A stretch of DNA of 23,228 bases from an uncultured Oscillospiraceae bacterium (GTDB taxonomy: Bacteria; Bacillota; Clostridia; Oscillospirales; Acutalibacteraceae), in the NCBI GenBank assembly GCA_910588935.1, contig CAJUSM010000045.1, positions 1-23,228 on the forward strand. The letters are read 5' to 3'. The notes under the pieces were generated by a model. That model was not told where the DNA came from and did no database searches. It saw only the letters and a list, made by a program, of their open reading frames with translations. This document shows positions 7,876 to 14,480 of the stretch, piece by piece. The number at the start of each line of letters is the position of its first letter. Within the stretch, counting starts at the first letter, position 1. The position numbers and the translations under genes were made by a program.

Positions 7876-8721
7876 ATGAGAAAATTTGATTATGTCTTTT
7901 TAACTAAGTTGGTCCTGCCAGATAGGCTTTCCAGCCTATTGGCCTGCTTACACCAGCTTCAGGCAGAAGAAAGACGCCTTCCGGCTGTCATGGCAGAGAA
8001 TGTTGCAAAAGCGGTGGAACAATTAGAGGGCAGGGTGTTCCCTGGATATGCCTTGGCGATAAAGAAAATCGATGAGGGTTGGGCGGACGTGCCCCTTAGT
8101 ATAGAAGGACTTTTTTCTCTGGTACAGCTTGCTCTGCCTGGTACCGCTTGGGAAAGCGAGAAAAAAAGCCTGGTGCTGGACCAGGCTTTTTCTGCCTATT
8201 TGAATAGCGAAAATGCGGGAGTGGCTCCTCTATTGAGGGTTCCTTGTTTAATGTTAGATCTTCTATGTATCGCGCCATTTTCTACTGCCTCTACTGCCGC
8301 TGCGCTGTTGTTGGCCCGACACTTGCTGTATCGGTCTGGCTTTGTAATATGTGGCTCCATTCCTTTTGAAGAGATGATTCTCCGGTATCGGTATTTTTAC
8401 CAGCAAGCTTTTCTGGAGGCGAGAAAACACTGGGAAGAGAATGACAGTGATTATTTGCCCTATATTGAAATGGTACTGTCACTGCTGTACTTGGGTTCCC
8501 GTGTTTCGCGGCTGCGGCCTGGGAGTCGAAGAGGGGCGAAACGAGCAAGTATTGAAATGTTGGTGCTTTCCAGTGCGCTACCTATTTCTAAAGCAGAGAT
8601 TTGTCAGGCTTTGCCCCACATCAGTCCCACTACGGTAGAGGCGGTATTAGGCACAATGGTGAGGAATGGTATGGTTCGTAAGGTAGGCGCCTCCCGAGCT
8701 GCTAGGTATATTAGAGCATAG
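7876..8721 (+). CDS. Fic-fold protein lacking the catalytic motif, with C-terminal winged helix
   Basis: 281 residues from ATG 7876 (GGAGG 8 bp upstream). The pattern follows Clostridial Fic proteins from end to end: N-terminal MRKFDYVFLTKLVLP, a central LLRVPCLMLDLLCIAPF helix (119-135), then YRSGFVICGSIPFEE (152-166), YFYQQAF (173-179), a HWEENDSDYLPYIE stretch (185-198), and a winged-helix tail ending RYIRA. Canonical Fic enzymes AMPylate targets through HPFx(D/E)GNGR. Here that position reads APFSTASTA (133-141): the catalytic His, the acidic residue, both glycines, the Asn and the Arg are all replaced. The inhibitory-helix signature (S/T)xxxE(G/N) expected near the N-terminus is also absent, and the protein is about 90 residues shorter than typical relatives. 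The frame is intact with good signals, so it is probably expressed but not an AMP-transferase. Fold assignment is by eye. Confidence 0.72.
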   Translation: MRKFDYVFLTKLVLPDRLSSLLACLHQLQAEERRLPAVMAENVAKAVEQLEGRVFPGYALAIKKIDEGWADVPLSIEGLFSLVQLALPGTAWESEKKSLVLDQAFSAYLNSENAGVAPLLRVPCLMLDLLCIAPFSTASTAAALLLARHLLYRSGFVICGSIPFEEMILRYRYFYQQAFLEARKHWEENDSDYLPYIEMVLSLLYLGSRVSRLRPGSRRGAKRASIEMLVLSSALPISKAEICQALPHISPTTVEAVLGTMVRNGMVRKVGASRAARYIRA

Positions 8722-9124
8722 TTCTGCTGGTTTCCAAGCGTTCCCGCAAAATAGCAAAGGAGCAAAGCCCTTCTTTTGCCCAGCGGCAGCCGCCGCACAC
8801 AAGCTGAAAGCTGTTTTCATCCACCTGAGCCAACAGTTTGGCTCTCTGTTCCCAGTCTAGGCGCTGGCCTGCCGATAGCCCCAGTACGGACATTGCCTGG
8901 AAATCTCTTTTCTGCACATCCTCACTGCCCAGGGTGCAGCCGCCATGGGATGTTCTGTTTGGACAATTTCTGCATATGGCATCGGAACCTTCGCAAAGTA
9001 AAAAGGGCTCGCCTTGGGTAAAGCAGTCAATTAAGTCCTGCATATGGTCGCTAAAGTTTTGATCATAGCCGTGGCCGGAAAACAAGGTCATGCAGAAAAG
9101 ATGGTGACACCGGATTTCTTTCAT
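8711..9124 (-). CDS. DUF1284 domain protein, cysteine-rich
   Basis: 137 residues. It starts with MKEIRCHHLFCMTLFSGHGY, the RxHHLxC-type opening and small-protein length of DUF1284. Cysteines are arranged as CxxC-x8-C (51, 54, 63) and CxxC-x7-C (110, 113, 121), plus C6, C11, C34 and C44, suggesting a metal or Fe-S site. No biochemical function is established that I know of. Its ATG overlaps the bioY stop by 4 bp, so it is the last gene of birA-bioY-DUF1284. Its 3' end overlaps the convergent Fic-fold gene by 11 bp. Confidence 0.85.
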   Translation of the reverse strand: MKEIRCHHLFCMTLFSGHGYDQNFSDHMQDLIDCFTQGEPFLLCEGSDAICRNCPNRTSHGGCTLGSEDVQKRDFQAMSVLGLSAGQRLDWEQRAKLLAQVDENSFQLVCGGCRWAKEGLCSFAILRERLETSRTML

Positions 9125-9675
9125 GTTATGTCTCCTAACCCGGCTTTTTTCAAGCTTGCTTTTAAGGCAGTGGCTCCCAAATAGGCTAAAATCACCGAGA
9201 CGATATCCTTAGCCAAATAGGGAAGGGTGGCAATGAGAAAGGCTTGGAGAAATGGAGTGTTCATTACCAGAGAGAATTGAATTCCACCGCAGAGATGGCA
9301 GGCTGCCAATCCAGCTAACCCCAATGCAATTGTCAAGAGCTTATTCCTGATTTTAACCCCTAGCCCGCACAAAAAGGCCATTGGCAGAAAGCCCCAGAGA
9401 AAGCCGCCAGTAACGCCAATAAAGCTCCCCAGCCCTCCAGCAAAGCCGGCCAGTATCGGCACTCCAACGGCCCCCAGCACCAGATACACCCCTACAGCGG
9501 CAGTGCCCAGGGCAGGCCCTAAAAAGTAGCCGCACAAAGCCACAGCAAAAGTTTGCAGGGTAACGGGTACCCCGCTGGGAAGTGGAACAGATATTTGGGA
9601 TAGCACGGCCAGAATGGCGGCCATTACCCCAATGGAAACGGTTTTTTGCACATTGCTTTTTGGTTCATAATTCAT
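9121..9675 (-). CDS. bioY: Biotin transporter BioY (ECF substrate-binding S component)
   Basis: 184 residues, the normal BioY length, very hydrophobic with about six membrane segments. Family signature regions are present: ISVPLPSGVPVTLQTFAVAL (about 29-48), the GYFLGPALGTAAVGVYLVLG stretch, and GFAGGLGSFIGVTGGFLWGF. It captures biotin at the membrane and works with a shared ECF energising module (EcfT, EcfA1, EcfA2) encoded elsewhere. It is translationally coupled to birA upstream (4-bp overlap) and to DUF1284 downstream (4-bp overlap). No biotin synthesis genes are seen, so the cell may rely on uptake. Confidence 0.96.
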   Translation of the reverse strand: MNYEPKSNVQKTVSIGVMAAILAVLSQISVPLPSGVPVTLQTFAVALCGYFLGPALGTAAVGVYLVLGAVGVPILAGFAGGLGSFIGVTGGFLWGFLPMAFLCGLGVKIRNKLLTIALGLAGLAACHLCGGIQFSLVMNTPFLQAFLIATLPYLAKDIVSVILAYLGATALKASLKKAGLGDIT

Positions 9676-10691
9676 GGCGTTACTCCTTCTCTTTTAGTAC
9701 GTAGCTTTTCAATAAAGTCTTTTTTTATTATTGCAACCTCGCCAGCGCTAAACCGCTTTTCTTTCCCATCTTCCAAGCGCACAACAAGCCGAGCTTCTTC
9801 ATCTACACCGAGCACCCGGCCGTCCCAGGTACTGCCGCCCTGACGGAAGGTGATGTCCATGCCAGTAAGCAGGGAGCGCAGACGGTATTCCGTCATGAAG
9901 GTCCGTTGAGGCAGTTGATGGTAATAATCAAAAAAATGATTCAAAATCTCCGCAGCCAATCGGGATCTGGTTCCAGCAGGAGGTTTTTTTTGAAAGATAG
10001 CTCCGGCGATCTCTCGCACCTCTCCAGGGAAACCTCCAGGAGGTTCCTGGATGTTTACTCCGATTCCCAGAACCGCATAGTTTAAGCCGCCGCTTTCAAA
10101 GTCTAACGAGGCCTCGGTTAGAATGCCGCAGACTTTTCGGTCGCGAAGATATACATCGTTTACCCACTTGATCTTTGCTAGCTCACCGGTTACTCGATCA
10201 ATGGCTTGGGCGGTGGCAACAGCGGCTGCCGTGGTGATGGAAAGGGATTTTTCTGGAGAAAGGCTAGGGCGCAGCAGGATGCTCATGTATAGCCCAGAGG
10301 TCCGTGGGGAGTAGAAGGAACGGCCTAAACGGCCCTTGCCCTGTACTTGGTGTTCGGCAATAACCACCATGCCTTCCCGGCCGCCCTGTTCGGCCAGTTC
10401 CTTGACTACTGTATTGGTAGAAGTAACTGTGTCACGGATCTGAATTGCCACGCCTTGGGCCTGCGGCCCTAGATGCCGGCGGATGTTTTCGCCACTGAGC
10501 ACCGCGCTTTCCGAAACCAGCCGATATCCTTTGTTGGTAGATGCTTCTATTACATATCCTGCCTGGCGAAGCTTGCCAACAGCTTTCCATACAGAGTTTC
10601 TGCATATCCCTAGCTTTTCGGCGATTTCTTCTCCGGAAACAGGTCCAGGGTTTTCCTGCAGAAGCTGGAGAACTCCTTCTTTTACGTTCAC
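9672..10691 (-). CDS. birA: Bifunctional biotin operon repressor / biotin-protein ligase
   Basis: 339 residues starting at GTG 10691, with GAAAGGAAG about 10 bp upstream. An N-terminal winged helix (about 1-60, EEIAEKLGICRNSVWKAVGK) makes this a group II, DNA-binding BirA. The ligase core shows the biotinyl-AMP loop GKGRLGR at 118-124, the KWVNDVYL region at 175-182, and LGIGVN, followed by an SH3-like C-terminal domain. It charges biotin as biotinyl-AMP, attaches it to carboxylase carrier proteins, and represses biotin genes when biotin is plentiful. First gene of an operon with bioY, which it probably controls. Confidence 0.97.
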   Translation of the reverse strand: MNVKEGVLQLLQENPGPVSGEEIAEKLGICRNSVWKAVGKLRQAGYVIEASTNKGYRLVSESAVLSGENIRRHLGPQAQGVAIQIRDTVTSTNTVVKELAEQGGREGMVVIAEHQVQGKGRLGRSFYSPRTSGLYMSILLRPSLSPEKSLSITTAAAVATAQAIDRVTGELAKIKWVNDVYLRDRKVCGILTEASLDFESGGLNYAVLGIGVNIQEPPGGFPGEVREIAGAIFQKKPPAGTRSRLAAEILNHFFDYYHQLPQRTFMTEYRLRSLLTGMDITFRQGGSTWDGRVLGVDEEARLVVRLEDGKEKRFSAGEVAIIKKDFIEKLRTKREGVTP

Positions 10692-10727
10692 AGCAGCTCA
10701 CTTCCTTTCATAGTTTATTTCTTTCAG

Positions 10728-10768
10728 AGCATATCATAACACTCTACGCGTTGTCAACTATGAGACAA
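10728..10768 (-). promoter_or_regulatory. birA-bioY promoter with candidate operator
   Basis: Minus strand TTGACA (10752-10757), 18-bp spacer, TATGCT (10728-10733). The inverted repeat TTGTC-N8-GACAA (10751-10768) overlaps the -35 box. It does not match the long-spaced BirA boxes known from E. coli or Bacillus, so assignment to BirA is tentative. Confidence 0.5.
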
Positions 10769-10787
10769 GCTTGAGGGTGACAATCCT

Positions 10788-10831
10788 AAAAAAAGAAACA
10801 CGGCGCAGCCCTTAGGCTGTGTCGTGTTTCT
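10788..10831 (-). terminator. Rho-independent terminator after glnS
   Basis: A 17-bp stem (10794-10810 with 10815-10831, two G-U pairs, loop 10811-10814) is followed on the minus strand by seven T (10788-10794). It closes the gltX-glnS transcript before the birA promoter. Confidence 0.94.
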
Positions 10832-10842
10832 GCAAAATTCCG

Positions 10843-12522
10843 TTATTTTCCAGCTTTAAAGCTGTCCTTTAGCTTTACCGACCGATTGAATACCAAATGG
10901 TTTTCTGTGCTGTCCTTGCTGTCAGCGCAGAAGTAGCCCTGGCGCATAAATTGATAGCTTTCTCCGGGTTTGGCATCCGCTAGGCTGGTTTCAACCTTGC
11001 AGCTAGTGAGCACCTGGAGGGAATCTGGGTTCAAATACTCCCTAAAATCACCTTCCTCTGGGTTCTCCACCCGGAACAGATTGTCGTAAATACGGATTTC
11101 AGCATCTAGAGCAGTGGCGGCGTCTACCCAGTGGAGAGTAGCTCCTTTAATTTTTCTGCCGTCAGCCGGATCACCGCCCTGGCTGTGGGGATCATACTGG
11201 GCGCTTATTTCCGTGATGTTTCCCTCAGCATCGGTTTTGTAGCCAGTACACTGAATAATATAAGCTCCCTTTAGCCGGCACTCAGGGCCGCCAGGATACA
11301 AACGCTTGAACTTAGGCATGGGTTCGGGAAGAAAGTCTTCCGCTTCTACCCATATTTCCCTGGAAAAAGTGATTTCTCTCTGTCCATCTTCCGGACGGTT
11401 GGGATTGTTTTCTACCATAAAGGTTTCAGATTTTTCTTCTGGATAATTGGTAATGATAAGTTTAACCGGGTGAAGGACTGCCATCACCCGCCGTGCGGTT
11501 TCATTTAAATCCTCGCGCAAGCAATGCTCTAAAAAGGCATATTCAACGGTAGAAGCTGCCTTGGAGACCCCGTTGCGTTCAGAAAAATTGAGAATTGCCT
11601 TTGGGGTATAGCCTCGCCGGCGCAAGCCGCAAAGAGTGGGCATACGAGGATCGTCCCAACCATCCACACAGCCCTCTTCTACCAGAGCGCGAAGTTTGCG
11701 CTTGTGCATCACGGTATTGTTAATGCCCAGCCGGGCAAACTCTATCTGCCGGGGTTTAGAGGGCAAAGTTACGTTCTGAACCACCCAATCGTAGAAGGGG
11801 CGGTGATCCTCAAACTCTAAAGAGCAAAGGGAATGGGTAATATGCTCCATGGCATCTTCGAAGGGATGGGCATAGTCATACATAGGATAAATGCACCACT
11901 TGGTTCCTGTGCGGTGGTGGGCGGTGTGGTTAATTCGGTATATCACCGGATCCCGCATGTTAAAGTTGCCGCTGGCCAAGTCAATTTTAGCCCGAAGGGT
12001 CATTTTGCCGTCTTCAAACTCTCCGGCCCGCATTCTGCGGAACAAATCCAGGCTTTCCTCTTGTGGGCGATCTCGATATGGGCTGGTGGCGGGAGTAGAG
12101 AGGTCCCCCCGCATTTCCCGCATCTGTTCCTGGCTCAATTCGCAGACATAGGCCAGCCCCTTCTGAATAAGCTCTTCGGCGCCCTGGTACATCTCCTCAA
12201 AGAAATCGGATCCATAGTAAAAACGGTCGCCCCAGTCGTAGCCCAGCCAGTGGATATCGTCTTTAATGGCATTTACATATTCCACATCCTCTTTGGAGGG
12301 GTTTGTATCATCCATACGCAGGTTGCAGATTCCGCCAAAGCGCTCTGCCGTGCCGAAGTCCACGTAGATGGCTTTTGCGTGGCCAATGTGTAGATAGCCG
12401 TTAGGCTCAGGAGGGAAGCGGGTGTGTACCTGCATTCCCTCTGTGCGGCCGCCGGGAGACATGTCCTCTTTGATGAATTCGTCAATAAAATTTGTGCTTT
12501 TTACTTCCATATTTTCGCTCAT
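10843..12522 (-). CDS. glnS: Glutaminyl-tRNA synthetase
   Basis: 559 residues, typical for bacterial GlnRS. It charges tRNA-Gln directly with glutamine in the cytoplasm. Class I features: FPPEPNGYLHIGHAKA at 36-51 with the HIGH motif at 45-48, the GlnRS-specific RMDDTNPSKED at 69-79, and GWDDPRMPTLCGLRRRGYTP after the second ATP motif. That second motif reads VMHKRKL at 271-277, where E. coli GlnRS has VMSKRKL. A C-terminal anticodon-binding beta-barrel fills the rest. It is second gene after gltX, with a 66-bp gap. Direct glutaminylation is not universal in Firmicutes. Confidence 0.96.
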   Translation of the reverse strand: MSENMEVKSTNFIDEFIKEDMSPGGRTEGMQVHTRFPPEPNGYLHIGHAKAIYVDFGTAERFGGICNLRMDDTNPSKEDVEYVNAIKDDIHWLGYDWGDRFYYGSDFFEEMYQGAEELIQKGLAYVCELSQEQMREMRGDLSTPATSPYRDRPQEESLDLFRRMRAGEFEDGKMTLRAKIDLASGNFNMRDPVIYRINHTAHHRTGTKWCIYPMYDYAHPFEDAMEHITHSLCSLEFEDHRPFYDWVVQNVTLPSKPRQIEFARLGINNTVMHKRKLRALVEEGCVDGWDDPRMPTLCGLRRRGYTPKAILNFSERNGVSKAASTVEYAFLEHCLREDLNETARRVMAVLHPVKLIITNYPEEKSETFMVENNPNRPEDGQREITFSREIWVEAEDFLPEPMPKFKRLYPGGPECRLKGAYIIQCTGYKTDAEGNITEISAQYDPHSQGGDPADGRKIKGATLHWVDAATALDAEIRIYDNLFRVENPEEGDFREYLNPDSLQVLTSCKVETSLADAKPGESYQFMRQGYFCADSKDSTENHLVFNRSVKLKDSFKAGK

Positions 12523-12588
12523 TTTTGTTACCTCATTTCCATATAGCGGGTTTTAGATATGCTAAAAGAGCTTAAGGGGTGCCGCCTG

Positions 12589-14046
12589 TCATGCCAGCTT
12601 CTCAAGCCCCAGCCTCAAACGGCGCAAGGCTTCATCCCGGCCCAGCACAGTAAGAATTTCCATAGCTCCTCCCGGAGTGACCAGTGTACCCGCCACCGCA
12701 ATGCGTACAGGCCAAAGTAAAGTGCCATTCTTTACGCCCAGGCTTTGCGCCAGGTTGATCAAAGTGTTATGAATGGAATCCAGCTCCCACTCAGAGAGCT
12801 GCTCCAAAGCCTCTACGGCAGCCTGAAGCATGGCTGGCGAGTTTTCTAAATTGGTCTTGGACTTTTTGTTGATGAAAAATTCCACCGTATAGTCCGGCAA
12901 GGCCTGGAAAAAGCCCAGTAATCCGGGAATCTCGTTGAACTTGGTCAGTCGGGCTTGTAAAATGCTGTCTAGAACCGCCCAAGGTTTCTCCTCTTGGCCA
13001 AACACTTCCTGATAATATGGCATAGCCTGCATTCGGAAGGCTTCGGCATCCATAGCCTTAATATACTCACCGTTAAACCAGTTAAGCTTATCGTAATCAA
13101 ACACAGCAGGCGATTTACTGATCCCATCAATAGAAAAGCTTTCCGCCAGCTGGGAAAGAGTAAAAATTTCCTGGTTATCCTTGGGGCACCAACCCAGCAG
13201 AGCAATATAGTTTGTCACAACCTGGGGGAGGTAGCCATCCTCCAGCAGTCCCTGAAAGCTGGTAGAGCCGTGGCGTTTGGCTAGCTTAGAAACAGAGCCA
13301 TCCTCATTGCGGCCCATAATCAAGGGCAAGTGGATGTAGGTAGGAGGCTGCCAGCCAAAGGCCTGATACAGTAGCTGGTATTTTGGGGTAGAGGTAAGAA
13401 ATTCGCTGCCCCGTACCACATGGGTGATCTCCATCAGGTGGTCATCAATGACGTTTGCAAAATTGTAGGTAGGGTAGCCGTCGGCCTTTAGTAGTACCTG
13501 ATCTTCGATCTCCTTATTCTCAATGGTGATTTCACCGAATACCGCGTCTTGAAAGGTAGTGGCCCCTTCTAAGGGGACTTTTTGCCGGATTACATAGGGG
13601 GTGCCGGCATCCAGCAGTCGCTGAATCTCTTCTGGGGGCAATTCCCTGCAATGACGGTCATATCCCCGGTGGTCCCCTTCGCCCTCCTGCTGGTGTAGGG
13701 ACTCTAAACGCTCTTTGGTACAAAAGCAATAATATGCCTTTCCCTCTTTTACCAGCTGCTGGGCATAGGGCCGGTAGGTGGCAAGACGCTGGCTCTGTAT
13801 ATAGGGGGCGTGAGGGCCGCCGATATCTGGCCCTTCATCATGGAGCAGGCCTACTTGCCTAAGCGTGTTGTAAATTACATCTACCGCGCCCTCCACCAGC
13901 CGCTCTTGGTCGGTGTCCTCTATGCGCAGAATAAACTGGCCGCCCTGGCTTTTTGCCGTGAGATAGGCGTACAGGGCGGTGCGCAGATTCCCTACATGCA
14001 TAAAGCCTGTAGGGCTAGGCGCGAATCTTGTCCGAACCGTATTCAT
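12589..14046 (-). CDS. gltX: Glutamyl-tRNA synthetase
   Basis: 485 residues from ATG 14046, with GAGGGG about 7 bp upstream. A TTG 18 bases further upstream lacks a ribosome site. It charges tRNA-Glu with glutamate. Seen: RTRFAPSPTGFMHVGNLRTA at 5-24 (HIGH variant HVGN), RIEDTDQERL, a CFC pair at 107-109 with Cys133 that may hold zinc, and the KMSKS-type loop as SKLAKRHGSTSF with KLAKR at 254-258, where E. coli GluRS has KLSKR. The C-terminal half is the anticodon-binding helical cage. With a glnS next door the enzyme need not mischarge tRNA-Gln. Confidence 0.96.
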   Translation of the reverse strand: MNTVRTRFAPSPTGFMHVGNLRTALYAYLTAKSQGGQFILRIEDTDQERLVEGAVDVIYNTLRQVGLLHDEGPDIGGPHAPYIQSQRLATYRPYAQQLVKEGKAYYCFCTKERLESLHQQEGEGDHRGYDRHCRELPPEEIQRLLDAGTPYVIRQKVPLEGATTFQDAVFGEITIENKEIEDQVLLKADGYPTYNFANVIDDHLMEITHVVRGSEFLTSTPKYQLLYQAFGWQPPTYIHLPLIMGRNEDGSVSKLAKRHGSTSFQGLLEDGYLPQVVTNYIALLGWCPKDNQEIFTLSQLAESFSIDGISKSPAVFDYDKLNWFNGEYIKAMDAEAFRMQAMPYYQEVFGQEEKPWAVLDSILQARLTKFNEIPGLLGFFQALPDYTVEFFINKKSKTNLENSPAMLQAAVEALEQLSEWELDSIHNTLINLAQSLGVKNGTLLWPVRIAVAGTLVTPGGAMEILTVLGRDEALRRLRLGLEKLA

Positions 14047-14080
14047 TATAACCCCTCTTTTCAAGAAAATCCTACCGTAT

Positions 14081-14109
14081 ATTTTACCCCAAACCCAGGT
14101 TCAATGCAA
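14081..14109 (-). promoter_or_regulatory. Promoter of gltX-glnS
   Basis: Minus strand TTGCAT (14104-14109), 17-bp spacer, TAAAAT (14081-14086). The resulting leader is only about 30 nt, so there is no room for a T-box, and no T-box GGTGGNACCGCG-type core is present upstream. Confidence 0.7.
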
Positions 14110-14177
14110 GAAAAAATTTTAGGCGCTGTTTTTGTAGAGCTATGCGCACCCCAGGCCAAAACTTAAATTCTTTGACA

Positions 14178-14337
14178 AAACCACGGTATGCTGGTTTCTC
14201 AAGATTTCACCAAACTCCTTATATAAGGTCTTCAGATTAAGATAATAGCAAGAATCAATGATAATGAAGATTGATTCCCCTGACGTTCCGGGGCACGACA
14301 TCCATGCACAAAGCCAGATAAACCAGCCAGCTGGCTG
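14178..14337. repeat. Palindrome-rich intergenic segment
   Basis: Within the gene-poor gap between gltX and the carboxypeptidase there are four inverted repeats: AAACCA/TGGTTT (14178-14183, 14192-14197); GAATCAAT/ATTGATTC (14252-14259, 14270-14277); CCCC/GGGG directly abutting it (14277-14280, 14290-14293); and the perfect 14-bp palindrome CAGCCAGCTGGCTG (14324-14337). Function unknown. It could be a structured RNA, protein-binding sites, or the remains of a small element. Confidence 0.5.
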
Positions 14338-14362
14338 CAATTTCTGTTGGCTTAATGTTCAT
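14255..14362 (-). CDS. Possible short ORF, 35 residues, function unknown
   Basis: ATG at 14362 is preceded by GGGAGGG at good spacing on the minus strand and reads MNIKPTEIAASWLVYLALCM, ending VRGINLHYH and TGA. The middle is hydrophobic and could be one short membrane helix. I recognise no family. The good ribosome site is the main support. It could equally be the N-terminal stub of a decayed gene, since other frames remain open beyond the stop, and the stop falls inside a hairpin. Confidence 0.3.
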   Translation of the reverse strand: MNIKPTEIAASWLVYLALCMDVVPRNVRGINLHYH

Positions 14363-14420
14363 ATTACGGCCCTCCCGGCTATATAGATGGGTAATAGAAC
14401 CACATTGCCTTTTACCAGGA

Positions 14421-14464
14421 TAAAAGTAAGGCTGCCCTGGAGCCGTTGTAGCAACAGGACAGCC
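14421..14464 (-). terminator. Probable terminator of the carboxypeptidase gene
   Basis: GGCTGCCCTG (14430-14439) and CAGGACAGCC (14455-14464) pair with one mismatch, with an inner GTTG/CAAC extension. On the minus strand ACTTTTA follows. It lies 16 bp past the stop at 14481. The T-run is modest. Confidence 0.6.
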
Positions 14465-14480
14465 GCGTTACAAGGAGAAG

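Noticed and set aside
11833..12393. 186-codon open frame on the plus strand opposite glnS
   Set aside because: It lies wholly antisense to a strongly conserved gene, has no ribosome site, and its sequence has no family character. It is a shadow of glnS codon use.
14047..14110. T-box leader in front of gltX-glnS
   Set aside because: The promoter leaves only about 30 nt of leader, and no T-box core or antiterminator sequence is present.
14140..14340. 66-codon minus-strand frame starting at TTG
   Set aside because: No ribosome site precedes the TTG, it crosses three of the four palindromes, and no family is recognisable. The 35-residue ATG frame has better signals.
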